Shown: positions 1-6,981 of the stretch, piece by piece
Numbering within the stretch: position 1 is the first letter of the stretch
Layout: each line of letters begins with the position of its first letter
Assembly: GCA_002731825.1 (NCBI GenBank)
Contig: PCCS01000060.1
Location: forward strand, 1-40,497
Origin: Myxococcales bacterium
GTDB taxonomy: Bacteria; Myxococcota_A; Bradymonadia; UBA7976; UBA1532
DNA length: 40,497 nt
Reading direction: 5' to 3'
Made by a program: the position numbers and the translations under genes
The notes under the pieces: generated by a model
What the model was told of the DNA's origin: nothing
Database searches by the model: none
What the model saw: only the letters and a program-made list of their open reading frames with translations

Positions 1-120
1 AGCAACCAAATCGAGGTGCGCGATGGGCTTGCGGCTCACATTCTTGATGTTGCAAAAAGTCGGAATCGAGTTTTGACCGACTCTGAGGTCTTCGACATTA
101 TCTCTGCGTATAGCGCATAG
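1..120 (+). CDS. C-terminal end of an unidentified protein (partial)
   Basis: Frame 1 is open from the first base and closes with TAG at 118-120, giving the last 39 residues of a protein whose start lies outside the window. The tail is mixed-charge and looks helical, with LTDSEVFDIISAYSA at the very end. No family is recognised from this fragment. The next gene starts nine bases after the stop, so it is probably the upstream member of the same transcript as the kinase. Confidence 0.5.
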   Translation, partial: SNQIEVRDGLAAHILDVAKSRNRVLTDSEVFDIISAYSA

Positions 121-129
121 TTCGTTATC

Positions 130-2727
130 GTGAGTAGCAAGGGCCAAACCCAATTTATATCACGTCTCAGGGACCGTTTCAGTCTCAGCGAGGAGGCCCT
201 GGAGCAAATCCAACATGCCGTCGATCAAGAGGGACGCTCTCTGGCTGATGTCTTGGTTGATTTAGGCATAGTTACGCAAAATGGCCTCAAGTCTGTCATT
301 GGCGAGCTACCGACGGTTGCGGGCGAGGTGGATGACTTAGACGGCGTGTCGGCTGGTTCCGATGAACCTCCCAAAGGGGTCGACGAAAACGATGACCTCA
401 GAGCCATGCTATTGCCACCGATGAAACCCGGTTTTCAGCGCTATGCCCTTGGTGACGAATTGGCCCGTGGTGGCATGGGTCGGATCGTTGAGACCGTCGA
501 TACGACTCTCGAGCGAAGCGTCGCTATGAAGCTGCTTCTCGGTGGCAAAGGGCAACGTCTTGGTTGGCAACTTAGATTTGCTCAAGAGGCTCAAATTACC
601 GGTCAATTACAGCATCCAAATATCATTCCTGTCTACGACCTCGGCGAACGCTCAGATGGCCAGCTGTACTTTACAATGAAACGTGTGGATGGTCGCACTC
701 TTAGAGATGTATTCAGGGGCTTGCGTGCCGATGACCCTGACATACACAAAGAGTACACGCGGACTCATCTCTTGCAGGTTTTTCAGAAGATTTGTATGGC
801 GGTTGCATACGCCCATAGCCGCTCGGTTGTTCATCGGGATTTAAAACCCTCTAATATCATGATCGGTGGGTATGGCGAAGTGCTGGTCATGGATTGGGGT
901 CTGGCGAAAATCTTGAAGAAAGAGGCGTCCGGTGGCCAAAAAGTAAAAAGCCATCGCGAAGAACTTGGGCGCTTGGCGACCCGTCAAGGTGAGGCCATCG
1001 GTACGCCGGGTTATATGCCTCCAGAATTGGCACTTGGACAATTGCATCTGGTCGATGACCGCAGCGACGTCTTTAGTCTGGGCGCAATCTTGTATGAAAT
1101 GCTGACTTTGAAACGACCATACGCGGGTCGCGACGCGCAGACGATTCTACAAAAGATGCTCAAAAGCCCTGTCAAACCAGGGCGCTTGAGGGCGCCGGAC
1201 CGCAATATTCCCATCGATTTGGACGAGGTCTGTTCACGCTGTCTTGAACGAGATGTATCCAAACGATACGAATCGGTCTTGGAACTGCATCATGCCGTTC
1301 AAAGGCATCTAGAGTCTCGAGCTGAGGCATTCGAACAGCCAAGTGTTTTCTCAACGAGTGAGCTGGAGCAACAGGTCGCCCAGTACATGACTTCCGTTGA
1401 ACGCGAACAAAAACTTCGTGATGAGGTCAAAACCCTCAGAGCTGAGCAAGTCCCCTGGTCGAGCCTCGATGAGCGTCGCATCATGCGGAAGTTGGTCCAT
1501 AAACATCGCCTGCTCGAAGAGCAAGTCCGTGAGCGCTTTGCGCTGGCATGCGACGTTCTAAATTCTCGATTGGTTCGAGATCCAGCTGATGGGGCCGCCA
1601 AGTCAACTCTCGCTGATATCGCGTCAGCAGAATTCAATCGATGCGACCAAATCGATGACACGGTGGGCCTAGCTCAATGCCGGCGTATCCTAACGCGTTT
1701 GAACATGCATGCGGACCTTCTCAGAGGCGACGGCAAACTCGATATTGAAACGAATCCGCCTGGTTTGACGGTCAAAATTTATCGAATCACTGAAGTCGAT
1801 TCGGTCTTGACCCCAATCCGAAAAGACACCTTGTCGTCAACCCCCGTTTCTATCACTGATCTGCCCATGGGGCCTTACTTGGTGAGTGCGCCAACGGCGT
1901 CAGGCCGGGATGTCAGAGCATCATTTCGAATTGCCCGCGGTCAAAGCATGAAACTGAATTTGAATACTGTGGCGGCCGCTCAATCACCGGATGGATTTTT
2001 GTATGTACCGTCTGGTCACACGCAGATCGGCGTCGACGATAATGCTGCATGGCCGGCGAGTCGAGACTACATCGACCATTCAGCGTTCTGTATCAGTCGG
2101 CTACCCGTCACCATGCGTGACTATATGCGTTTTCTCAATGCCCTCGCCCGAACAGACCTGTCGAGAGCCCTGCAACATGCGCCCAAGAATCCACTCACCG
2201 GAGAACAATTATTAAGTCAAATGGGAGCGAGTTTTTACATTCCACGCTCGGAGTTTTCCGGGCAAACATGGGACCCGAATTGGCCCGTTTTTGGCGTGAC
2301 ACGAGATGATGCGATCGCCTTCTGTCGATGGCGTGCTCGTCGGGATAGCTTGAGCTACCGATTGCCCACATCACAAGAATGGGAAATTGCAGCCCGAGGC
2401 GGTGATGGGCGCTCATTTCCGTGGGGAGACCACTGGGAAGCCTCGTTTTGTAACACAGCGGCCGGTCAATTGGGCCTTCCGAGCCTCGCACCGGTCGGCA
2501 GCCACCCCAACGATCGAAGCCCCTATGGTTTAATGGATTTGGCCGGTGGGGTGACGGAGTGGACGAGTACAGATGTCCAGCAAGCCGGAAAATTTATGGC
2601 CATTTGCCGAGGTGGCCGATGGAACGGATCCGTCAGAGATTCGCGCTGCGCATCGAGGCATCCGATGCCTCCAAAGGCCGCGCATTTGGGGGTTGGTTTT
2701 CGCTTGGCCCTCGATTCAGCGGACTAA
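130..2727 (+). CDS. Ser/Thr protein kinase fused to PEGA-like and FGE/SUMF1-like domains
   Basis: A Hanks-type kinase that should phosphorylate Ser/Thr on partner proteins. Residues 1-60 form a small helical domain. The kinase spans about 105-390: glycine loop ARGGMG (112-117), VAMK lysine K134, catalytic HRDLKPSN with H235 and D237, DWG in place of DFG with D255, and GTPGYMPPE as the activation-segment end. A helical linker follows. A PEGA-like beta segment (ETNPPGL...STPVSITDLP) lies around 540-610, and a formylglycine-generating-enzyme-like domain runs from about 620 to the end (RLPTSQEWEIAARGG, YGLMDLAGGVTEW, GVGFRLAL). In such kinases the FGE-like part is usually thought to be a ligand-binding or structural module, which is inference here. 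No membrane helix is obvious, so it may be cytoplasmic. The start is GTG without a clear ribosome binding site. Two genes follow closely. Confidence 0.92.
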   Translation: MSSKGQTQFISRLRDRFSLSEEALEQIQHAVDQEGRSLADVLVDLGIVTQNGLKSVIGELPTVAGEVDDLDGVSAGSDEPPKGVDENDDLRAMLLPPMKPGFQRYALGDELARGGMGRIVETVDTTLERSVAMKLLLGGKGQRLGWQLRFAQEAQITGQLQHPNIIPVYDLGERSDGQLYFTMKRVDGRTLRDVFRGLRADDPDIHKEYTRTHLLQVFQKICMAVAYAHSRSVVHRDLKPSNIMIGGYGEVLVMDWGLAKILKKEASGGQKVKSHREELGRLATRQGEAIGTPGYMPPELALGQLHLVDDRSDVFSLGAILYEMLTLKRPYAGRDAQTILQKMLKSPVKPGRLRAPDRNIPIDLDEVCSRCLERDVSKRYESVLELHHAVQRHLESRAEAFEQPSVFSTSELEQQVAQYMTSVEREQKLRDEVKTLRAEQVPWSSLDERRIMRKLVHKHRLLEEQVRERFALACDVLNSRLVRDPADGAAKSTLADIASAEFNRCDQIDDTVGLAQCRRILTRLNMHADLLRGDGKLDIETNPPGLTVKIYRITEVDSVLTPIRKDTLSSTPVSITDLPMGPYLVSAPTASGRDVRASFRIARGQSMKLNLNTVAAAQSPDGFLYVPSGHTQIGVDDNAAWPASRDYIDHSAFCISRLPVTMRDYMRFLNALARTDLSRALQHAPKNPLTGEQLLSQMGASFYIPRSEFSGQTWDPNWPVFGVTRDDAIAFCRWRARRDSLSYRLPTSQEWEIAARGGDGRSFPWGDHWEASFCNTAAGQLGLPSLAPVGSHPNDRSPYGLMDLAGGVTEWTSTDVQQAGKFMAICRGGRWNGSVRDSRCASRHPMPPKAAHLGVGFRLALDSAD

Positions 2728-2739
2728 AGTGATTTTGGG

Positions 2740-3231
2740 ATGAGTAGATCTCACGGCACAGTTCGGGTGCGGGTGTTTTGGTCATTAGTTATCTTCATCA
2801 TCTGCTGGACAACCTGGGTCTTGGTCCGAGCAAGCGATGAGCTGCGTGGTGGGCAGATCGTTCAAGGTCTCACCCGTACGTATCTCCCGCCCTACCAGCA
2901 TGCTCTCGGTTGGGTCATCGATCCAAGGTCCACGCGCTTATCCGATGAATTGGTGGCGCGATATGGTCCGGAGCTGGCTTCGATTCCCAATGAACCGTGG
3001 CAGAAAACCTTGCGCCGAATTGGCCTTAGACTGGGCCAATTTAAAAAAACAGCCGTCCTCAAACAGCCGTCACTGCTCGTCCACCAAGACCGAAAGATGC
3101 CCGATCTATGGATTGGTCGATTTGGACTAAAACACGTGATGTTTCGAGACTCCATCGGCGTTTTGACCGTGGATGAACTGCCCGCTTATTCAAGCGTGAT
3201 ACGCCTCGAGGGCGTTGATATGCCCAAATGA
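2740..3231 (+). CDS. Membrane-anchored protein of unknown function between kinase and Lnt-like gene
   Basis: A 163-residue protein with one N-terminal membrane helix (about residues 9-28, VFWSLVIFIICWTTWVLV) preceded by basic residues, and a soluble, probably periplasmic remainder. I do not recognise the family, and no catalytic motif is visible. It begins 12 bases after the kinase stop. Its own stop overlaps the start of the Lnt-like gene in an ATGA junction at 3228-3231, so the two are very probably translated together. A role in lipoprotein or envelope biogenesis is suggested only by that position. Confidence 0.75.
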   Translation: MSRSHGTVRVRVFWSLVIFIICWTTWVLVRASDELRGGQIVQGLTRTYLPPYQHALGWVIDPRSTRLSDELVARYGPELASIPNEPWQKTLRRIGLRLGQFKKTAVLKQPSLLVHQDRKMPDLWIGRFGLKHVMFRDSIGVLTVDELPAYSSVIRLEGVDMPK

Positions 3232-4685
3232 TTTCCTTGATCCGAGATTTCGGCAGGACCACGAGAGAACGATGGGTTTTGGCTACCCTGGCGGGTATTT
3301 TTAACGGAATCGGATTCGTCTATTTTGGACCTGCATCGTTCATTGCAAATGTACCCCTTCTCTGTGCTTTAAAGCACAGTCGATCTTATTCTGAAGCCGG
3401 CTTGCTAGCTGGCTGGGTTGGCTTTCTGGGTGGTGTCCATATTTATGGAATCGTTAACTACGGTTGGTTTCTGCTGCTCGGATTCAGTCTATACACTGCG
3501 AGTCAAATGGTTATCTATGGACTCTTGTTCCGAGGCTTGTGGAGGGGCCGAGGGGGTATTTTGGACATCCTTATTGTGGCAGCAATTTGGTCGTTGACAG
3601 AGTGGATGCGCACGCTCGGACCCATCTGTATGCCGGCCAGCTACGTCGGTAATATCGCCGATGTAGACTGGTTAAGGCCATGGCTGGTTTTGAGTGCTTG
3701 GATTGGTGGAATTGGTGTAAGTAGTTTGGTCGCACTTGTCCAAAGTCTCATTTTTCATGGGTTTATTTCATCTCGTCAGAGCCGAAAAAGCATTTCTTTT
3801 GCCACGGTCTTTCTTGGCATTTTAGGCGTTGCCGGCTCTATTCAACTGAATGCGGAGAGTGGTGGCCAGACAGTCAACGTCATCGGCGTACAAGCTGGTT
3901 TGGCTAACAGTCAATATCATGCGGCGACCGCGGATCCAGCTGCTCAGGACGGCGTTGTCGGCACATTTGAGACATTGACACAGCGCGCTTACAAAGACCG
4001 TGCAGACTTTGTGGTCTGGCCGGAGACTGCCATACGCGGACCCGTTTTCAGAGACGAGACCCTCCAGGAGCGACTTTTTCCGGGGAAGACAGACCCCTCC
4101 ATTTTGCTCGCCGGGCTGATTGAACACAACAAGGAAGGCAAGCGATTCAACGTTGTTGCGTCTGTTTTGCCTGGCGGCCAAGTCGATGACATTTATCGTA
4201 AAGTCCGCCTGGTGCCAGGGACTGAGAGTCACTTAACACCGGGGCGTTCCGTACGGGCTATACGTGCGGGCCCAAATCACGTTGGGGTGATGATCTGTCT
4301 TGAATCGGTCTATCCCGATATGGCGCGTCGTCTGGTTGAGACGGGAGCCGAATTTTTGGTTATTGCCAGCAATGATGCTGGATTTGGTTTTTCCCCAATT
4401 ACCCGTCATATGACCAACCGAGCCATCGTGAGAGCGATGGAGACTCGCCGATGGCTTATTCGGGTTGGCCAAGCGGGCATCTCAGCGATCGTAAGTCCAA
4501 ACGGGGTTGTCATGGACCGCTTGGGCTTGTTCGAACCCGGTCTCCTTAAAGGCCAAATCAAGCTCAGTCAGGCCCAGACTCTGTTTGTTCAGTTTGGCGA
4601 TTGGTGGATGTTTTTGATTTTCGTGATCGTCGGGTTTAGGGGATGGTCAGTGCGATCGAAACCGAGTATCCAAGCCCCGGTTTAA
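3228..4685 (+). CDS. lnt: Apolipoprotein N-acyltransferase family protein (Lnt-like)
   Basis: An Lnt-family enzyme. Such enzymes transfer an acyl chain from phospholipid to the N-terminal cysteine of diacylated lipoproteins at the inner membrane. The first 210 residues are hydrophobic with about six or seven membrane helices. The rest is a nitrilase-fold domain. Its triad is visible: Glu266 in VVWPETA, Lys325 in YRKVRLVPG, and Cys357 in MICLESVYPD. At 485 residues it is close to the E. coli enzyme (about 510). The loop after the lysine reads LVPGTESHL, not the common PFGEY, so substrate detail may differ. The genome region encodes at least five lipoproteins that could be substrates. Its last 39 bases overlap the 3' end of the convergent exosortase gene. 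Whether this is the only Lnt in the genome cannot be judged. Confidence 0.88.
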   Translation: MISLIRDFGRTTRERWVLATLAGIFNGIGFVYFGPASFIANVPLLCALKHSRSYSEAGLLAGWVGFLGGVHIYGIVNYGWFLLLGFSLYTASQMVIYGLLFRGLWRGRGGILDILIVAAIWSLTEWMRTLGPICMPASYVGNIADVDWLRPWLVLSAWIGGIGVSSLVALVQSLIFHGFISSRQSRKSISFATVFLGILGVAGSIQLNAESGGQTVNVIGVQAGLANSQYHAATADPAAQDGVVGTFETLTQRAYKDRADFVVWPETAIRGPVFRDETLQERLFPGKTDPSILLAGLIEHNKEGKRFNVVASVLPGGQVDDIYRKVRLVPGTESHLTPGRSVRAIRAGPNHVGVMICLESVYPDMARRLVETGAEFLVIASNDAGFGFSPITRHMTNRAIVRAMETRRWLIRVGQAGISAIVSPNGVVMDRLGLFEPGLLKGQIKLSQAQTLFVQFGDWWMFLIFVIVGFRGWSVRSKPSIQAPV

Positions 4686-5543
4686 AAAATAGATGAGACC
4701 AAATATGGGTATGAATAGGACATAGGCGCTACCACTGTGCCAAAAGCCGTCGGCCCACTCTACCCCTCCGTAGTATCCCAACAAATAAATGCATGTGACC
4801 CGAATTGTGTTGGCCAGCATAGCAATGGGAAAGACCAGCACGAGCAGTGTCAGTCGAGTCGCCCAAAAAGAGCGGGCTATCCACGTGAAGACGAGTGTAT
4901 ACATAAACAGCGCCACCAGCATATTGATACCGGAACACGTTTCATTGATGATCAGATAGTATCGCTGGGAATCGATTGTAAATGAGTTGTAATGCCAGAC
5001 GGCGAATCCCATGCCCTCCAGGAGTAAGATGGATAAATCAGCTGTCCAGGACTGAAGTGTGAGTTGCGCGTTTGAACGCAAATAATACTCCCATGGCAGG
5101 ACAAGTAGCAGAAAGGATAAAGGCATGGCGATCGATGTGGCTTTGCGCAGACCCCAAGACCAGCAAAACCATAGAAAATAAGAGCCGATAAAGAGTGTGC
5201 CGGCTGCCAGCAGCCAAGGGCCATCGCCATCAACGAGTTCAATCATGACAGTGGCCATCATCATTGATAAAGCCAGCAGTATTCCGGCTAACTGGGACGG
5301 AGATTCATGGATATGCTCGCTATGTCGACTGGCTATACCCCCGAGGATAAGAGCAATGGGAATCGCAACCACTGCGGTTGCACCCCCACCCAACGCAGAA
5401 TGGGCCCAAAGGGACCAACTCCAGTCGAGAATTGGTGCCATGCCGACCGTGATTGAGATAAAGACCAAGCTGCGGACCCAAAGATCCGCAGTCGGCCCTG
5501 TTTCTGAGGTGTGAGGCGATTGTTTGCTTTGAACGTTCGCCAT
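4647..5543 (-). CDS. Exosortase/archaeosortase family transpeptidase
   Basis: A 298-residue polytopic membrane protein, mostly hydrophobic from residue 24 on, with about eight helices. Exosortases cut secreted proteins that carry a C-terminal sorting signal and are thought to transfer them to an envelope acceptor. The family's catalytic set is complete: Cys203 in NETCSGINML, Arg248 in ANTIRVT and His269 in FWHSGSAY. I placed the start at ATG 5543 because it lies after the upstream stop. The in-frame ATG at 5615 would add 24 residues and overlap the preceding gene by 35 bases, and neither has a strong ribosome binding site. The preceding gene encodes a tiny protein with a matching sorting signal, 37 bases upstream, which makes it the likely dedicated substrate. 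The exact exosortase subfamily is not recognised. Confidence 0.93.
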   Translation of the reverse strand: MANVQSKQSPHTSETGPTADLWVRSLVFISITVGMAPILDWSWSLWAHSALGGGATAVVAIPIALILGGIASRHSEHIHESPSQLAGILLALSMMMATVMIELVDGDGPWLLAAGTLFIGSYFLWFCWSWGLRKATSIAMPLSFLLLVLPWEYYLRSNAQLTLQSWTADLSILLLEGMGFAVWHYNSFTIDSQRYYLIINETCSGINMLVALFMYTLVFTWIARSFWATRLTLLVLVFPIAMLANTIRVTCIYLLGYYGGVEWADGFWHSGSAYVLFIPIFGLIYFLNRGLDTRFRSH

Positions 5544-5580
5544 TTTGACTGAGCGAAGCGCAGCGTCGGACTGCGCCCGA

Positions 5581-5805
5581 CTATCGATCCTTACGAATGG
5601 GGACCATTTGAGCATTCCGAGCTCGGTTCGCCAGATAAAAGCCCGGAATTAATGTGAGCAGGATGAGCGCGTACAACGCGGGCTCAGAACCAGAACTCCC
5701 CGCATCACCAGCGGGACCACCACCCGATGAGGAACCAGCGAACGCCGCTGCGCTGTAGAGAAAAACAGTCGCGCTACTCAGTATTCGTGCAAATCTCGTC
5801 TTCAT
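5581..5805 (-). CDS. Small secreted protein with PEP-CTERM-like sorting tail; probable exosortase cargo
   Basis: Starting at the ATG 7 bases downstream of an AAGGA site, the product is 74 residues. Residues 1-23 form a signal peptide (MKTRFAR, hydrophobic core, SAAAFA cleavage site). Residues 24-40 are a glycine/serine-rich stretch. Residues 40-42 are SEP, followed by a single membrane helix (about 43-59) and a basic end with R61, R63, R71, K72 and R74. This three-part tail (short motif, helix, positive charges) is the layout of PEP-CTERM signals. If cut near SEP, only about 17 residues would be left as cargo. The gene sits directly upstream of the exosortase in the same direction. The link is inferred from layout and position; the family is not one I can name. 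Confidence 0.8.
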   Translation of the reverse strand: MKTRFARILSSATVFLYSAAAFAGSSSGGGPAGDAGSSGSEPALYALILLTLIPGFYLANRARNAQMVPIRKDR

Positions 5806-5812
5806 ATCCATG

Positions 5813-5817
5813 TCCTT
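5813..5817 (-). promoter_or_regulatory. Ribosome binding site AAGGA deciding the start of the small exosortase cargo
   Basis: On the minus strand AAGGA is followed by C, ATG, GAT and a second ATG. It is one base from the first ATG and seven bases from the second, so the second ATG (start at 5805, MKTRF) is the better start. It also gives the most normal signal peptide. Confidence 0.6.
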
Positions 5818-5914
5818 ATCTTCTGAACTACGCTCTCTATTTGTCAGTCTACATACTGTTCGGCTCTGAGGCAAAACCATCGCCGATAAAAGTGTAAAGT
5901 CGGCCTCAAATTAC

Positions 5915-6547
5915 TCAAATCATCCGTTCTGCGATCGAGTTCGCAAGTCTCACCGCCAATTGATCATTGATTGAACCGATTTCTATTGTGGCTCCGATCC
6001 GTCGAACGTCAACCTCAGCCGCTGAGTCCACTTCGCCGAAAAATATAATGTCGGATTTCTTGGCCCCTAATCCTGTTTCAATTGCCCTGATGGCATAGCC
6101 AAGTTCGACCGCAGAGTAGTCATCATTTTGAGTATCGATCAAAACACCGGTTGAGTCCGGCGACTCGAATCGACTCATGACCAGTTCAATGGCGCCTGTT
6201 CCCTTGTCTGCAAACACACATCCGATTGCATCAAACTCATTAAATGCAGCGTCTATTACCCCATAGGTTTCTTCGTCATTTGTCACAATGATCGCCTGGC
6301 CACTGGCGTTCGCTGAAGCACTTGCCTCTGTTAAATCAGCCACAGTAAATGCACTTGTCGGGCTCAATTCTACTTCGCTCGTGCTGGGCTTTTCGATCCG
6401 TGGCTCAGCGTCTACTGCAGCGGCGTCACTCGCTGGCTGAGCGAGTCCGACGCCGAATCCACATTTTGCGCAAATCGCCAGCTCGAACTGTCCGAAGTTG
6501 AGCCGATTAGGTTCGCCAGAATAGCCGCATGCGGTGCAGGGCATCAT
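5915..6547 (-). CDS. Zinc-ribbon protein with a degenerate receiver-like domain
   Basis: A 210-residue protein. Residues 1-36 hold two CxxC pairs (CTACGYSG and CAKCGFG), a zinc-ribbon layout. An acidic, low-complexity linker covers about 37-85. The remainder (from about residue 88, QAIIVTNDEETYGVIDAAF) has the alternating strand/helix pattern of a receiver domain, with VLIDTQNDD near the phospho-acceptor position, but no clear conserved lysine. It could be a protein-interaction receiver rather than a phosphorelay part. A strong GGGAGGGG site precedes the ATG. The start overlaps the stop of the upstream receiver-like gene by four bases, so the two are coupled. The function is unknown. Confidence 0.75.
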   Translation of the reverse strand: MMPCTACGYSGEPNRLNFGQFELAICAKCGFGVGLAQPASDAAAVDAEPRIEKPSTSEVELSPTSAFTVADLTEASASANASGQAIIVTNDEETYGVIDAAFNEFDAIGCVFADKGTGAIELVMSRFESPDSTGVLIDTQNDDYSAVELGYAIRAIETGLGAKKSDIIFFGEVDSAAEVDVRRIGATIEIGSINDQLAVRLANSIAERMI

Positions 6548-6975
6548 TTTCGTCCCCTCCCTGTTAGCTGGCTGAGTACCTTCGCGATGGCTTTTATCAG
6601 TCGCATCGCCTCCCGTTTAGGTTGATCGATTGGTCCACGCGTAATCGAAACAGCTCGACCCCACTGCTTACTCCCATCGGCATCCCCACTCTCTGATTGC
6701 AGGTAGATAATCGCTGTTGCAGGTACGCCTAATTTCCGTTCGACCGTACGCAGTGTTATGGCTACTTTACGGCCGCTAACCAGATCAATTTCATCAGGTA
6801 TGACAGTCACTAATGGGGGCACCTTTGCGTTGCACAGCTTGGCATGAGCGGTAATGCAGCGCGCGCCATCGGCTACGGACAAAAGTTCCAAATTAGGGTT
6901 TAGTTTTGCCAGAGCGGGTTTCATAAATTCAGCGAGCCCATGGGGGTCGGCCATCAAAATGTGACGCTTCGTCAT
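6544..6975 (-). CDS. Degenerate (pseudo-)receiver domain protein
   Basis: A 143-residue single-domain protein with receiver-like secondary structure. HILMADPHGLAEFM matches strand 1 and the acidic pocket, but with a single Asp. VTVIPDEIDLVSG aligns with the usual phospho-acceptor loop, with Pro where the phosphorylated Asp is expected. TAIIYLQSE matches strand 4. Loss of the acceptor suggests that it cannot be phosphorylated in the usual way and acts by binding; this is inference from hand alignment. It lies six bases downstream of the J/TPR/CPBP gene and overlaps the start of the zinc-ribbon gene, so all three should be co-expressed. Confidence 0.7.
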   Translation of the reverse strand: MTKRHILMADPHGLAEFMKPALAKLNPNLELLSVADGARCITAHAKLCNAKVPPLVTVIPDEIDLVSGRKVAITLRTVERKLGVPATAIIYLQSESGDADGSKQWGRAVSITRGPIDQPKREAMRLIKAIAKVLSQLTGRGRK

Positions 6976-6981
6976 GATTAA

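Noticed and set aside
3822..4232. 136-residue minus-strand frame inside the Lnt-like gene
   Set aside because: It lies fully within the catalytic domain of a well-supported gene and has no recognisable features.
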